From the NCBI RefSeq assembly GCF_003012745.1, contig NZ_PXYK01000016.1:1-64000 (forward strand): 64,000 nt of DNA, read 5' to 3'. A program made the position numbers and the translations under genes. Under the pieces are notes generated by a model, which was not told the DNA's origin, searched no databases, and saw nothing but the letters and a program-made list of their open reading frames with translations. This DNA is from Kumtagia ephedrae. Lineage in GTDB: Bacteria; Pseudomonadota; Alphaproteobacteria; Rhizobiales; Rhizobiaceae. Below are positions 7,866 through 18,800 of this stretch, piece by piece (the stretch's first letter is position 1; each line of letters starts with the position of its first letter).

Positions 7866-9464
7866 TCACCCGCCGTTGACGTCGAAATGCAGCGGCTTGG
7901 CCGAATCGATCAGCTTGTGGGCGCGCAGCTCCGCCAGCACGTTCTCCGGGAAGGGCGTGTCGAGATAGAGCAGCGCGATCGCATTGCCGCCCGGCCGGTC
8001 GCGGCCGAGTTGGAAGTTGGCTATGTTGACCTCGTTCCTGCCGCAGATGGTGCCGAGCAGTCCGATGATGCCGGGGGCATCCGGATTGGTCGTGTAGAGC
8101 ATGTGCTGGCCGACCTCGGCATCGAGATTGATGCCCTTGATCTGGATGAAGCGCGGCTTGTGGTCGGAAAAGCAGGTGCCGGCGATGGAGCGGGTCTGCT
8201 TCTCGGTGGTGACGGTGAGCTTGATGTAGCCGTCGAACACGCCCGACTTGTCGCGCTTGACCTCGGCGACGATGATGCCGCGCTCCTTCACCATGATCGG
8301 CGCCGACACCATGTTGACGTCCGAGACCTGCGGCCGGATCAGGCCGGCAAGTGCCGCGCTGATGAGGGCGCGGGTGTTCATGGTCGTGGTCGAACCGTCG
8401 AACAGGATTTCGACCGACTTGATCGGCTCCTCCGTCACCTGGCCGACGAAGGCGCCGAGCACCTCGGCGAGCTTGACGAACGGCTTCAGCCGCGGCGCTT
8501 CCTCCGCCGTGATCGACGGCATGTTGATGGCGTTGGAGACCGCGCCCTTGATCAGGTAGTCCGCCATCTGCTCGGCGATCTGCAGGGCGACGTTCTCCTG
8601 CGCCTCGGTCGTAGACGCGCCGAGATGCGGCGTGGTGACGACATTCTCCATGCCGAACAGCTCGTTCTCGGTCGCCGGCTCGGTCTCGAACACGTCGATG
8701 CCGGCTCCCGCCACCTTGCCGCTCTTCAGCGCGGCGATCAGGTCCTTCTCGACCACCAGGCCGCCGCGGGCGCAATTGATGATGCGCACGCCGTCCTTCA
8801 TTTTTGAGATCGCCGCCGCGTCGATGATGTTGCGGGTCTTGTCGGTGAGCGGCGTGTGCAGCGTGATGAAGTCGGCACGTGCGAACAGCTCGTTCAGCTC
8901 GACCTTCGCGACCCCGAGCTCCTCGGCCCGTTCCTCGGAGAGGAAGGGGTCATAGGCGACGACATGCATCTTCAGGCCGACGCCGCGCGTCGCCACGATC
9001 GAGCCGATGTTGCCGCAACCGATGACGCCGAGCGTCTTGCTGGTGATCTCGACGCCCATGAAGCGGTTCTTCTCCCACTTGCCGGCATGGGTCGAGGCGT
9101 TGGCCTCCGGGATCTGGCGGGCCAGCGCGAACATCAGCGCGACGGCGTGCTCGGCGGTGGTGATGGAGTTGCCGAACGGCGTGTTCATGACGATGATGCC
9201 GCGGCGCGAGGCGGCGGGGATGTCGACATTGTCGACGCCGATGCCGGCGCGGCCGATGACTTTCAGATTGGTCGCGGCGGCGATCAGCTTTTCGGTGACC
9301 TTTGTCGCGGAGCGGATGGCGAGGCCGTCATAGTCGCCGATCCTGGCGAGCAAGGCATCCTTGTCCTTGCCCAGATCCGGCAGGTAGTCGACCTCGACGC
9401 CACGATCCTTGAAGATCTGCACGGCGGTGGGGGAGAGTTTGTCGGAAACGAGAACGCGGGGCAT
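7866..9464 (-). CDS. serA: D-3-phosphoglycerate dehydrogenase
   Basis: A 532-residue enzyme for the first step of serine synthesis: 3-phosphoglycerate to 3-phosphohydroxypyruvate with NAD. The N-terminal substrate-binding half contains RSATKVTEKLI and GRAGIGVDNVD. The nucleotide-binding domain has GVIGCGNIGS (about 145-154), the catalytic Arg lies in NCARGGLV and the catalytic His in PHLGAST (about 280). An intervening domain and a C-terminal ACT domain (TTNPDAPGIIGLLGTICG) make it the long, type-I-like form. AGAGGA lies eight bases before the ATG at 9464. It follows serC on the same strand, separated by a palindromic repeat. Confidence 0.97.
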   Translation of the reverse strand: MPRVLVSDKLSPTAVQIFKDRGVEVDYLPDLGKDKDALLARIGDYDGLAIRSATKVTEKLIAAATNLKVIGRAGIGVDNVDIPAASRRGIIVMNTPFGNSITTAEHAVALMFALARQIPEANASTHAGKWEKNRFMGVEITSKTLGVIGCGNIGSIVATRGVGLKMHVVAYDPFLSEERAEELGVAKVELNELFARADFITLHTPLTDKTRNIIDAAAISKMKDGVRIINCARGGLVVEKDLIAALKSGKVAGAGIDVFETEPATENELFGMENVVTTPHLGASTTEAQENVALQIAEQMADYLIKGAVSNAINMPSITAEEAPRLKPFVKLAEVLGAFVGQVTEEPIKSVEILFDGSTTTMNTRALISAALAGLIRPQVSDVNMVSAPIMVKERGIIVAEVKRDKSGVFDGYIKLTVTTEKQTRSIAGTCFSDHKPRFIQIKGINLDAEVGQHMLYTTNPDAPGIIGLLGTICGRNEVNIANFQLGRDRPGGNAIALLYLDTPFPENVLAELRAHKLIDSAKPLHFDVNGG

Positions 9465-9487
9465 GGGCGTGATCCTCTGCGATTGGC

Positions 9488-9636
9488 TTCCCTCCCCCTT
9501 GAGGGGAGGGTGGTCGCGCAGCGACCGGGTGGGGTGAGTGCGGCCGTGCTCGGCCTGCTTGTTTCAGGAGGTCGGCGAGGTGGAGGTGACCCCACCCGGC
9601 CGCTTCGCGGCCACCCTCCCCTCGAGGGGGAGGGAG
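9488..9636. repeat. Inverted-repeat element between serC and serA
   Basis: The left arm (CCCTCCCC-type, then GGGAGGGTGGTCGCGCAGCG, ACCGGGTGGGGT) and the right arm (ACCCCACCCGGCCGCTTCGC, GGCCACCCTCCCCTC) are imperfect complements around a 50-base centre. It belongs to a different family from the CCCCCACCCC element. It fills the junction of the serC-serA operon. Confidence 0.85.
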
Positions 9637-9637
9637 A

Positions 9638-10816
9638 TCAGGCCGCGGCCTTGAGCGCCGCCTTCTGCTGTGCGAACGCCCAGTCGAGCCAGGGCGTCAG
9701 CTTGCGCAGGTCGTCCGTCTCGACGGTGGCGCCGCACCAGATGCGCAGGCCGGGCGGGGCGTCGCGGTAGCTGGCGATGTCGTAGGCGACCTTTTCCGCC
9801 TCGAGCGCGGCCGTTAAGGCCTTCACGAAGGCCTGCTGGCCGGCGTCGTCGAGGGCGGCGACCGCCGGATCGACGAAGCGCAGGCAAACCGAGGTGTTGG
9901 AGCGTGTCGCCGGATCGCCGGCGAGGAAGTCGATCGCCGGATTGCTTGCGACCCAGTCGGCCAGCACGGCGGCATTGGCGTCGGCGCGGGCGATCAGGCC
10001 ATCGAGGCCGCCGACCGACTTCGCCCATTCCAGCGCGTCCAGATAATCCTCGACGCACAGCATGGACGGCGTGTTGATGGTCTCGCCCTTGAAGATGCCT
10101 TCGATCAGCTTGCCGGCCGACGTTAGGCGGAAGATTTTCGGCAGCGGCCAGTCAGGCTTGTAGGTCTCTAGCCGCTCGACGGCGCGCGGCGACAGGATGA
10201 GCACGCCATGCCCGCCCTCGCCGCCAAGCACCTTCTGCCAGGAGAAGGTGACCACGTCGAGCCTGGCAAAATCCAGGTGCTGGGCGAAGGCGGCGGAGGT
10301 CGCGTCGCAGATGGTCAGGCCCTTGCGATCGGCCGGGATGAAGCCGGCGTCGGCAACGCGCACGCCGGAGGTCGTGCCGTTCCAGGTGAACACCACGTCG
10401 CGGTCGAAATCGACCTTCGCAAGATCGGGCAGCGCGCCATAGGGCGCCTCGAAAACCCGCGCATCCTTCAGCTTGAGCTGCTTGACCACGTCGGTCACCC
10501 AGCCGGCGCCAAAGCTTTCCCAGGCGAGCATGTCGACGCCGCGGGCGCCCAGCAGCGACCACAGCGCCATCTCGACGGCGCCGGTGTCGGAGGCCGGCAC
10601 GATGCCGATGCGGTAGTCGGCCGGAACCTCGAGCACCTCGCGCGTCAGCGCGATCGCCTGTTCCAGCTTGGCCTTGCCGATCTTGGCGCGGTGGGAGCGG
10701 CCCAGCGCGGCCTTCTTCAGCGCCTCGACCGACCAGCCGGGGCGTTTCGCGCAGGGACCAGAGGAAAAATTGGGATTTGCCGGACGCACGTCCGGCTTGG
10801 AGATCGTCGTCATCAT
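9638..10816 (-). CDS. serC: Phosphoserine transaminase
   Basis: A 392-residue class V aminotransferase that converts 3-phosphohydroxypyruvate and glutamate to phosphoserine. The N-terminus [20 protein letters not shown] is typical of the alphaproteobacterial form. The PLP lysine lies in [16 protein letters not shown] (about residue 194) and an Asp in ICDATSAAF supports the cofactor. GGAAGG precedes the two consecutive ATGs at 10816 and 10813, and either could be used. It is upstream of serA on the same strand, giving a serC-serA operon. Confidence 0.96.
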   Translation of the reverse strand: MMTTISKPDVRPANPNFSSGPCAKRPGWSVEALKKAALGRSHRAKIGKAKLEQAIALTREVLEVPADYRIGIVPASDTGAVEMALWSLLGARGVDMLAWESFGAGWVTDVVKQLKLKDARVFEAPYGALPDLAKVDFDRDVVFTWNGTTSGVRVADAGFIPADRKGLTICDATSAAFAQHLDFARLDVVTFSWQKVLGGEGGHGVLILSPRAVERLETYKPDWPLPKIFRLTSAGKLIEGIFKGETINTPSMLCVEDYLDALEWAKSVGGLDGLIARADANAAVLADWVASNPAIDFLAGDPATRSNTSVCLRFVDPAVAALDDAGQQAFVKALTAALEAEKVAYDIASYRDAPPGLRIWCGATVETDDLRKLTPWLDWAFAQQKAALKAAA

Positions 10817-11080
10817 TCTACCCTTCCAGATAGCAAGCCCCTCGTTGGGGAGGGGTGGCCCACTCGCGGCATTAGCGGAAGCGGGGGCGGCGCGCAAGAG
10901 GGGATGTCGCATCGGGGACAGAAAAGGGCGCGCGACGATTACTTGCGCCGGCGGCCCGACAATTGCCAAATCCAAGCAAAACCTGCAGTATTGCTTGGGG
11001 CCGGACGCTCGACTGCCGGAAGCCGGCCCCTGCCGAGGGGGCGGCGTATCCGGGGTGGGAGGGGCATCGGCCCGGCGACG

Positions 11081-12214
11081 ATGGATCACGATGGCGTTTC
11101 CCTGCTTGCCGCCAGGATGGCGGGCGCCATCGACGCGGCCTCGCTCGGGTCCGGCCCTTGGAACGAGGTCCCGAAGCTGTTCGCGCAGGCCTTTCCCGGT
11201 TCCTTCTCCTCGCTTCACAGTATCGGTCTTACCGACGGCCGCGTTGGATTCCTCACCGCCCACAACATCGATCCCGATTTCCTGCGGACGTTCGTCGAGC
11301 ACTACACCTTCATCAACCCGTGGAACGAGTCGCACTGGACAAGGGTGCCGAGCGGCACGGTCAACCTGTCCGAGGAGGTGTCGCCGGCGCGCCTGTTCTC
11401 AAGGAGCGAATTCTACAACGACTGGCTGGCGCCGCAGGATGTCGATGCGGCGGCGGCGGTCAAGATCGACGGCGGCAACGGCCAATCGGCCCTGTTCATG
11501 ATCCATTATCCGCTCGCGCTGGCGGACAACTACAACGCCGCCGTCGCCGAGGTGCTGCGGCGGGTGCGCGGCAATCTGCAGCGCACGGTCGAGATCGCGG
11601 GGCGCCTGCGCTCGAGCGCCGAGGGTGCCGCGGCCAGCGCGGCGCTGGTGGAACGCGGGCGTGGCGCGGCCTTCGTCATCGACGGCGAGCGCCGCTTGCG
11701 CGACGCCAACACGGAGGCCGCCAGGCTCTTCACCGCGGGGCGGGCTGTGGTCGTGCGGTCGGGACGCTGCCATCTCGCGGCCAAGGAGGCCGACGAACGG
11801 TTCGGCGCAATGCTGTCGGCACTGGTACGGGGCGTTCCGGCGGACGGCGCCCGGCTGTCGTTCCGCGATGCCGAAGGCGCGTGGCAGGTGGCGATGGCTG
11901 CCTTGCCGGCACCTCCGGACGCCGGCCTGGCCTCGCTGTTTTCGCCGCGCCGCATGGTCCTGGTGCTGGTCACCGATCTTGGCGCCGCGTCGCGGGCGTC
12001 CGGCGATTTCTCGGCGCTCGCGGCGACCTTCCATCTCACCCCGGCCGAAATCGCCTTCTGCAACCGGCTGTTCCAGGGCGACTCGGTCTCGGAGGCGGCC
12101 GACCGTCTGGGAATCGCGCTGGAGACCGCCAGGACCCGGCTGAAATCGATCCAGCAGAAGACGGGGACGTCCCGGCAAGGCCAGCTTATGCTGCTGCTTT
12201 CGCGCTTGTCCTGA
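11081..12214 (+). CDS. LuxR-family helix-turn-helix transcriptional regulator
   Basis: A 377-residue regulator with a C-terminal LuxR-type HTH (about 312-375: [20 protein letters not shown], then [20 protein letters not shown]). The N-terminal 300 residues have no domain I can name. They lack the autoinducer-binding pattern of quorum-sensing LuxR and any receiver aspartate. The ATG at 11081 has only a distant GGAGGG, so an upstream start is possible. It is divergent from serC and followed by the RTX gene, which it might control. That link is inferred from position only. Confidence 0.75.
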   Translation: MDHDGVSLLAARMAGAIDAASLGSGPWNEVPKLFAQAFPGSFSSLHSIGLTDGRVGFLTAHNIDPDFLRTFVEHYTFINPWNESHWTRVPSGTVNLSEEVSPARLFSRSEFYNDWLAPQDVDAAAAVKIDGGNGQSALFMIHYPLALADNYNAAVAEVLRRVRGNLQRTVEIAGRLRSSAEGAAASAALVERGRGAAFVIDGERRLRDANTEAARLFTAGRAVVVRSGRCHLAAKEADERFGAMLSALVRGVPADGARLSFRDAEGAWQVAMAALPAPPDAGLASLFSPRRMVLVLVTDLGAASRASGDFSALAATFHLTPAEIAFCNRLFQGDSVSEAADRLGIALETARTRLKSIQQKTGTSRQGQLMLLLSRLS

Positions 12215-12228
12215 CAAGCGGAAAAGCA

Positions 12229-12281
12229 GCCGACGGCAATATCCCCACCCCCGAGGCCCTGGGGCTGTGACTGCCGTCGGC
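12229..12281. terminator. Hairpin after the LuxR-type gene
   Basis: GCCGACGGCA (12229-12238) and TGCCGTCGGC (12272-12281) are perfect complements enclosing a GC-rich 33-base loop. It lies 14 bases past the stop codon and has no T tract. Confidence 0.5.
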
Positions 12282-12520
12282 TCACGCTGATCGCGTCGGT
12301 GAGGACGCACATCGCACCGCCAATAAGGTCAAGCATGCGGCGGTTACTCAACCCCCATTTGGGGGATGACGAGGAATTCTTGCCGCGCAAGACTTTTCCG
12401 TAGGCCAAATAAACCAAGTTTGAAAACGGTCTCTCGGATTCTTAGGAAATTCTTTACCATCTCCTTCTGAACGCATACACATCTTTTATTGCGTTGGGGA
12501 TCAACGGGCGGAGTAGAGAA
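12282..12520 (+). promoter_or_regulatory. AT-richer promoter region of the RTX gene
   Basis: No gene is seen here. Together with the hairpin upstream it makes a 306-base gap. The small palindrome CCCCC-ATTT-GGGGG (12352-12365) and an AT-rich stretch to about 12500 stand out from the surrounding GC-rich DNA. The palindrome is a plausible operator, possibly for the adjacent LuxR-type regulator. No sigma-70 boxes could be assigned with confidence. Confidence 0.4.
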
Positions 12521-14347
12521 ATGGCAACCGTGACGATGTCTTTTCCGGGCGGGACATACCTGCCGGAATTTGTCGACTACAACCCGTCGCTTGGCGAGTT
12601 GATCGATCTCGAAGGGGCGACGCTTGTCGGCACGCCGACTGCCACGCGGATCGTGTTCCAGTTGGAGAATGGCTTGGTGCTGCGGATAAACGGCACCGGC
12701 TTCAGCTTCAGCGGCAACGATCCGACTGGAGGCACGGTGACCGGGTTGCAGCTTTTCCTGAGCGACGGCACGACGGTGCTGCAGGCCATCACTGGCCTCA
12801 ACCGGCCACTCATCGACGTCAATGACGCCGCCCAAGCCTTTGAAACCGATCCGTGGGCAATGAATCAATGGCTGATGAGCGGCAACGACACCATCAATGG
12901 ATCGGCCGGCAGTGACGATCTGTATGGACATGGCGGCAACGACACGCTGAAGGGCGGCGGCGGAGACGATTTCATTCGCGGCGGGGCCGGCATAGACACA
13001 TACGATGGCGGCGCCGACTTTGATGTCCTGGCATTCGATGAATACGACCCCACTGCCCTTCGCGGAATCTCCCTCAATGTTCAGGCGGGCACGGTGGTTG
13101 ATTCCTGGGGCAACAACGAAACCTTCAAGAATTTCGAATCCTATCGCGGCACACAATTCGCCGACGTGCTGAACGGTTCGTCCTCCGATGAACAGCTCTT
13201 CGGACTGGGCGGGCGCGACAAGATCGACGGAAAGGGCGGCGTCGACGAGGTGCGTTACGACCGTGACTCGCGATGGGGCGGCTTGGACGGCGTCACGGTC
13301 AACCTGACTGACGGGACGGCCATCGACGGCTTCGGCAAGCAGGACACGCTGGTCAGCATCGAGAGGGCCCGGGGAACCTGGACCGACGATGTCCTGATCG
13401 GCAGCAGCGGCGCGAACCGCCTCCGGGGCCTCGACGGCAAGGACGTGCTGGACGGCAAGGCCGGCGCCGACGACATGCGCGGCGGCGGAGGCGACGACAC
13501 CTATGTCGTCGACAATTCCGGCGATCTCGTCGACGAGAATCCGAATGCCGATTTCGCGTGGGGCATCGACACCGTGCAGTCGTCGATCACCTTCAGCCTG
13601 GCCAACACCGCACGGGTGTTCGGCGACGTCGAGAACCTGACGCTCACCGGCACGGCCGCGATCAACGGCACCGGCAACGCGCTGAACAACACCATCATCG
13701 GCAATGGCGGCAACAATTCGCTGAGCGGCGCCAACGGCAACGACCGGCTGGAGGGCGGCGTCGGCAACGACACGCTCAACGGCGGCAACGGCGCCGATGC
13801 GCTGATCGGCGGCACCGGCGGCGACACCGCCTCCTATGCCGGGGCCAGCGCCGGGGTGACGGCGAGCCTCGCCAGCCCGGCGGCCAACAAGGGGGCCGCC
13901 GCCGGCGACACCTACTCGTCGATCGAATATCTGCTGGGCTCCAGCCATGCCGACACGCTCATCGGCAACTCCGGCAACAACATCATCAACGGCGGTCTCG
14001 GCAGCGACAAGCTGACCGGAGGTGCCGGCGCCGATTCCTTCCGCATCGCCACCACGCTCGGCGCCAGCAATGTCGACACGATCACCGACTTCAGCGCCGC
14101 GGATGATGTCGTCCAGCTCGAGAACGGCGTCTTCCTGGCGCTGGCCACCACCGGGACCCTGGCCGCCACCGCGTTCCGTGCCAACACGACCGGGCTCGCC
14201 GGCGACGCCACCGACCGGATCATCTACGAGACCGATACGGGAAAGCTGTTCTACGACGCGGACGGGAACGGCGCCGGGGCCGCGATCCATTTCGCCACGC
14301 TGACAGGAGCGCCGTCGATAACCAGCGCCGATTTTACCGTGATCTGA
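12521..14347 (+). CDS. RTX (hemolysin-type calcium-binding repeat) protein
   Basis: A 608-residue acidic protein with blocks of GGxGxDxLx repeats that bind Ca2+ in a beta-roll: about residues 122-160 (GSDDLYGHGGNDTLKGGGGD), 225-240, 295-330 and 395-500. It has no N-terminal signal peptide. The C-terminal 90 residues (VDTITDFSAADDVVQL, RIIYETDTGKLFYDADGNG) probably carry the type I secretion signal and match the end of the RTX protein at 43343-44608. The first 110 residues have no recognised domain. No HlyB/HlyD/TolC genes adjoin it, so export would rely on a transporter elsewhere. Binding or structural function is unknown. Confidence 0.88.
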   Translation: MATVTMSFPGGTYLPEFVDYNPSLGELIDLEGATLVGTPTATRIVFQLENGLVLRINGTGFSFSGNDPTGGTVTGLQLFLSDGTTVLQAITGLNRPLIDVNDAAQAFETDPWAMNQWLMSGNDTINGSAGSDDLYGHGGNDTLKGGGGDDFIRGGAGIDTYDGGADFDVLAFDEYDPTALRGISLNVQAGTVVDSWGNNETFKNFESYRGTQFADVLNGSSSDEQLFGLGGRDKIDGKGGVDEVRYDRDSRWGGLDGVTVNLTDGTAIDGFGKQDTLVSIERARGTWTDDVLIGSSGANRLRGLDGKDVLDGKAGADDMRGGGGDDTYVVDNSGDLVDENPNADFAWGIDTVQSSITFSLANTARVFGDVENLTLTGTAAINGTGNALNNTIIGNGGNNSLSGANGNDRLEGGVGNDTLNGGNGADALIGGTGGDTASYAGASAGVTASLASPAANKGAAAGDTYSSIEYLLGSSHADTLIGNSGNNIINGGLGSDKLTGGAGADSFRIATTLGASNVDTITDFSAADDVVQLENGVFLALATTGTLAATAFRANTTGLAGDATDRIIYETDTGKLFYDADGNGAGAAIHFATLTGAPSITSADFTVI

Positions 14348-14367
14348 GCGGCGGACCTGAGTCCCGG

Positions 14368-14388
14368 CGGGCGGCCTCCGGCCGTCCG
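14368..14388 (+). terminator. Short GC hairpin after the RTX gene
   Basis: CGGGCGGCC pairs with GGCCGTCCG around a TCC loop, 20 bases past the stop, with one G-T pair and no T tract. The rest of the gap to 14645 shows no gene. Confidence 0.4.
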
Positions 14389-14644
14389 CTGGCTTGGGCG
14401 GAGATCGCCCCCTAACCCCTTGTACAAAATCACTTGTTACCCGAATCCCCCGCCTCGCCCGCGGCCTCGCCTCCGACCGTCCCATCGGTCCGCAGGATCG
14501 CGCCCGTGCCCTGTTCCGGTGCAACGGATGTCAGGAGCTGACAGGATGTTGCATCGCAGCAGAGCTTGAACGACGCTCGCCCTCTGCATAAATCGATTGT
14601 AAGATACTCCGGACTGGACCCGGAATTCCGCGAGAGGGCCTCCA

Positions 14645-15850
14645 ATGGAATATGCCGCCGGCACATCGTGTTTTCGCATGACCTGGCCGGGCGGAGGGGG
14701 CCTCGGCTTCCTGACCGCGGGCCTGCTTGCGGCGCTGCTGGGCGCGGCGCCGTCGACGGCGTCGGCGCAGGAACAGCAGGCGCCGACCGTCACCGTCGCC
14801 AAGCCGATCACCCGCGACATCGTCGAGGACGACCAGTTCGTCGGCCGCTTCGAAGCCGTGGACGAGGTCGCGGTGCGCGCTCGCGTCGCCGGCTACCTGC
14901 AGGAGGTGCACTTCCGCGACGGCGCGATCGTGAAAGCGGGCGACCTGCTGTTCACCATCGACCAGCGGCCTTACCAGGCCGCCTACGACGCGGCGAAATC
15001 GCAGGTCGATTCCAGCACCAGCCTGCTCGACTTTTCCAGAATGCAGCTCGAGCGGGCCGAGCAACTGGCCAAGTCCGGCAATCTGTCGGTGTCCACGCTC
15101 GACGACCGGCGCCGCGAGTTCCTGGCGGCGCAGGCGCAGAACCAGGGCGCGCAGGCTTCCCTGCGCACCGCCAGCCTCGACCTCGAATTCACCGAGATCA
15201 GGGCGCCGCTCGCCGGCCGCATCGGCCGCCGGCTGATCTCGCAGGGCAACCTCATCCAGCCGGACTCCACCTTGCTGACCACCATCGTCGCCACTGATCC
15301 GATCGACTTCTACTTCGACATCGACGAGCGCTCCTACTTCGCCTATGCGCGCGACGCCCGCACGCGCGGCGGCTCGATGCAGGAAGGCGGCGGCGGAATC
15401 GACGTCGTCGTCCACCTCGCCGACCGCAACGAGAAAGCGTTCAACGGCAAGCTCGACTTCGCCGAGAACCGCATGGACCAGGGCACCGGCACGATGCGGG
15501 TGCGCGCCCGCTTCGACAACAAGGACGGCGTCCTGCAGCCAGGCATGTTCGGGCGCATCAACGTGCCCGGCTCCCTGCCGCACCCTGGCGTGCTGCTTCC
15601 CGACGAGGCGGTCGGCGCCGACCAGAACCGCCGTGTCGTCTACGTCGTCGACGATGCCGGCAAGGTCTCGATGAAGCCGGTGCGCACCGGCCCGCGCATC
15701 GACGGCTACCGCGTCATCCGCGAGGGCCTCAGCGGCGACGAAACCGTCGTCGTCAACGGCCTGATGCGGGTCAGGCCCGGCGTGACCGTCAAGCCCGAGA
15801 TGACCACCCTGCCGCCCAAGGCCACCGAGACCGAAGAGCCGTCGCAATGA
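14645..15850 (+). CDS. RND efflux periplasmic adaptor (membrane fusion protein)
   Basis: A 401-residue AcrA/MexE-like adaptor that links the inner-membrane pump to an outer-membrane channel. A signal sequence (GLGFLTAGLLAALLGAAPST) precedes the beta-barrel/lipoyl region (VRARVAGYLQEVHFRDGAIV, about 78-98). A helical hairpin spans about 115-180, and the second lipoyl half LDLEFTEIRAPLAGRIGRR follows. GAGAGGG lies about seven bases before the ATG. An alternative ATG is at 14678. The stop overlaps the pump gene by ATGA, so both are co-translated. No regulator gene adjoins the pair. Confidence 0.93.
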   Translation: MEYAAGTSCFRMTWPGGGGLGFLTAGLLAALLGAAPSTASAQEQQAPTVTVAKPITRDIVEDDQFVGRFEAVDEVAVRARVAGYLQEVHFRDGAIVKAGDLLFTIDQRPYQAAYDAAKSQVDSSTSLLDFSRMQLERAEQLAKSGNLSVSTLDDRRREFLAAQAQNQGAQASLRTASLDLEFTEIRAPLAGRIGRRLISQGNLIQPDSTLLTTIVATDPIDFYFDIDERSYFAYARDARTRGGSMQEGGGGIDVVVHLADRNEKAFNGKLDFAENRMDQGTGTMRVRARFDNKDGVLQPGMFGRINVPGSLPHPGVLLPDEAVGADQNRRVVYVVDDAGKVSMKPVRTGPRIDGYRVIREGLSGDETVVVNGLMRVRPGVTVKPEMTTLPPKATETEEPSQ

Positions 15851-18800
15851 GGTTCGCACATTTCTTTGTCGACCGCCCGATCTTCGCGGCGGTCCTTTCG
15901 ATCGTGCTCGTGCTTGTCGGCGGCATCGCCTACACGCAGCTTCCGGTCGCGCAATATCCGGAGATCGCGCCGCCGACGATCGTGGTGCGCGCCTCCTATC
16001 CGGGCGCCGACGCCGAGACGATCGCCGCCACCGTGGCGACGCCCATCGAGCAGGAGATCAACGGCGTCGAGCACATGCTCTACATGTCGTCCTACTCCTC
16101 CGGCGACGGCTCGATGTCGCTCACCATCACCTTCCGGCTGGGCACCGACCTCGACCAGGCGCAGGTGCTGGTGCAGAATCGGGTGTCGGTCGCCGAGCCG
16201 CGTCTGCCCGAGGAGGTGCGGCGCCTCGGCGTCACCACGGCGAAGAGTTCGCCCGACCTGATGATGGTCGTGCACATGCTGTCGCCCGACGATACCTACG
16301 ACCAGCTCTACGTCTCCAACTATGCGCGCACCCGCGTCCGCGACGTGCTGCTCAGGCTGGACGGCGTCGGCGACGTCATCATCTTCGGCGAGCGCGAGTA
16401 TTCGCTGCGCATCTGGCTCGATCCGGAAAAGCTGTCGGCCTACGGCATGACCGCCGGCGACGTCGTCGAAGCGCTGCGCGAGCAGAACGTGCAGGTTTCC
16501 GGCGGCTCGATCGGCGCGCCGCCCATCGGCGACAACTCCGCCTTCCAGTACACGGTCACCACGCAGGGACGCTTCGACGACGCGCGCGACTTCCGCTACG
16601 TCATCGTCAAGTCGACCGAGGATGGACGGCTGATCAAGCTGGAGGACCTCGCCCGCATCGAGCTGGGTGCCCGGGACTACGTCACCAACTCCTATCTCAA
16701 TGGCAAGCCGGCGGTGGCGCTGGGCATCTTCCAGCGCCCCGGCACAAACGCGCTGGCCGCGGCGGAGGAAATCCAGTCGACGATCCACAGGCTTTCCGCC
16801 GACTTCCCGCAGGGGCTCGCCTACGACATCATCTACAACCCGACCGAGTTCATCGCCGAGTCCATCAACGAGGTCTACAAGACCATCGTCGAGGCGATCC
16901 TGCTGGTGGTGATCGTCATCATCGTCTTCCTGCAGTCGTGGCGAATGGCGCTCGTGCCGATCGTGGCCATCCCGGTGTCGTTGATCGGCACGCTGGCGGT
17001 GCTGCTCGCCTTCGGCTTCTCGCTCAACATGCTCACGCTGTTCGGGCTGGTGCTGGCGGTCGGCATCGTCGTCGACGACGCCATCGTGGTGGTGGAGAAT
17101 GTCGAGCGCAACATCGCGCTCGGGCTGTCGCCGAAAGCGGCGGCGCACAAGACGATGGACGAGGTCGGCACCGCCGTGCTGGCGATCTCGCTGGTGCTGA
17201 TCGCCGTGTTCGTGCCGACGGCCTTCATCCCCGGCATCTCCGGCCAGTTCTACCTTCAGTTCGCCATCACCATCGCGGTCTCCACCGCGATCTCGGCGTT
17301 CAACTCGCTGACGCTGTCGCCGGCGCTGGCGGGCGTGCTGTTCAAGCCGCATCACGGCGGCCACGAACCGCGCTTCTTCCTGGCGCGGTTCGGCCGCACG
17401 CTGGCCGACGGCTTCAACCGCGGCTTCGACGCCATGGCCCACGGCTATGCGCGGCTGGTACGCTTCCTGGTCGGCTCGACGGCGATGCTGCTGGTCATGC
17501 TCGCCATCTTCGCCGGCCTGCTCTACGCCACCTTCCACATGCTGCAGACGGTGCCGCGCGGCTTCATCCCGACCATGGACCAGGGCTACGCGATCGTGGT
17601 GGTGCAACTGCCGGAAGGCGCCTCGCTCGGCCGCACCGACGCCGTCATCCAGAGGGCGTCGGACATCATCCGCAACACGCCCGGCGTCGCCAACGCGGTT
17701 GCCTTCGCCGGTTTCTCCGGCGCCACCTTCACCAATGCCAGCAATGCCGGCGTGATCTTCGCGCCGTTCGAGAGCTTCGAGCACAGGCTCGAGGCCGGCC
17801 TGTCGCAGGACCGGATCATCGGCACGCTGTTCGGCAGCCTGCAGAGCATCCAGGAGGCCTTCATCATCGCCCTGCCGCCGCCGCCGGTGCGCGGCATCGG
17901 CAATTCCGGCGGCTTCAAGATGATGATCCAGGAGCGCAACAGCGCCGACATGCGGCCGATCCTGGCGCTCACCCAGGAGGTCGCCGCCAAGGCCAACCAG
18001 ACACCGGGATTGGCGGGTGTGTTCACCACCTTCTCCACGTCCAGCCCGCAGTTCTACCTGGAGATCGACAGGGACAAGGCACGCATGCTCAACGTGCCGA
18101 TCCCCAACATCTTCGAGACGCTGTCCATCAATCTGGGCACCGCCTATGTGAACGACTTCAATGCCTTCGGCCGGGTCTACCAGGTGCGGGCGCAGGCCGA
18201 CCAGGCCTTCCGCCTCGACCGCGACGACATCCTCAAGCTCAAGGTGCGCTCAGCCGCCGGCGCCCTGGTGCCGCTGGGCACTCTGGTCGAGATCCGCGAC
18301 GTCACCGGTCCGTCGCTGGTGCAGCGCTACAACATGTATGTCTCGGTGCCGCTGCAGGGCAACGCCGCGCCCGGCGTTTCCACGGGCACGGCGCTCGACA
18401 GCATGGAGACGGTCGCCAGGGAGCTGCTGCCGCAGGGTACGGCCTTCGAATGGACCGAGATCGCGCTGCAGGAACGCCAGACCGGCAACACCGCCATCTT
18501 CATCTTCGGGCTGTCGGTGCTGTTCGTCTTCCTGGCGCTGGCGGCGCAGTACGAAAGCTGGGTCATGCCCTTCGCCATCGTGCTGATCGTGCCGCTCGGC
18601 GTGCTGGCGGCGCTGCTCGGCGTGGCGTTCCGGGGGCTCGACAACAACATCCTGGTGCAGATCGGCTTGATCGTGCTGATCGGACTGGCGGCGAAGAACG
18701 CGATCCTGATCGTCGAGTTCGCCCGCCAGGGCCAGGAGCAGGGCGCCAACCCGGTCGACGCCGCCGTCGAGGCGGCGCGGCTCAGGCTGCGGCCGATCCT

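Noticed and set aside
12888-14000. Short tandem repeats suggestive of CRISPR or microsatellite
   Set aside because: They are GGxGxD codon repeats of the RTX protein, variable in spacing and sequence, without spacers or cas genes.
12344-14524. Long minus-strand open frame opposite the RTX gene
   Set aside because: It is the antisense of a repetitive, GC-rich RTX coding sequence. Its translation is low-complexity and matches no family, while the plus strand gives a clear RTX protein.
15706-17784. 692-codon minus-strand open frame opposite the RND genes
   Set aside because: Shadow of the adaptor and pump genes with biased His/Arg/Asp composition.
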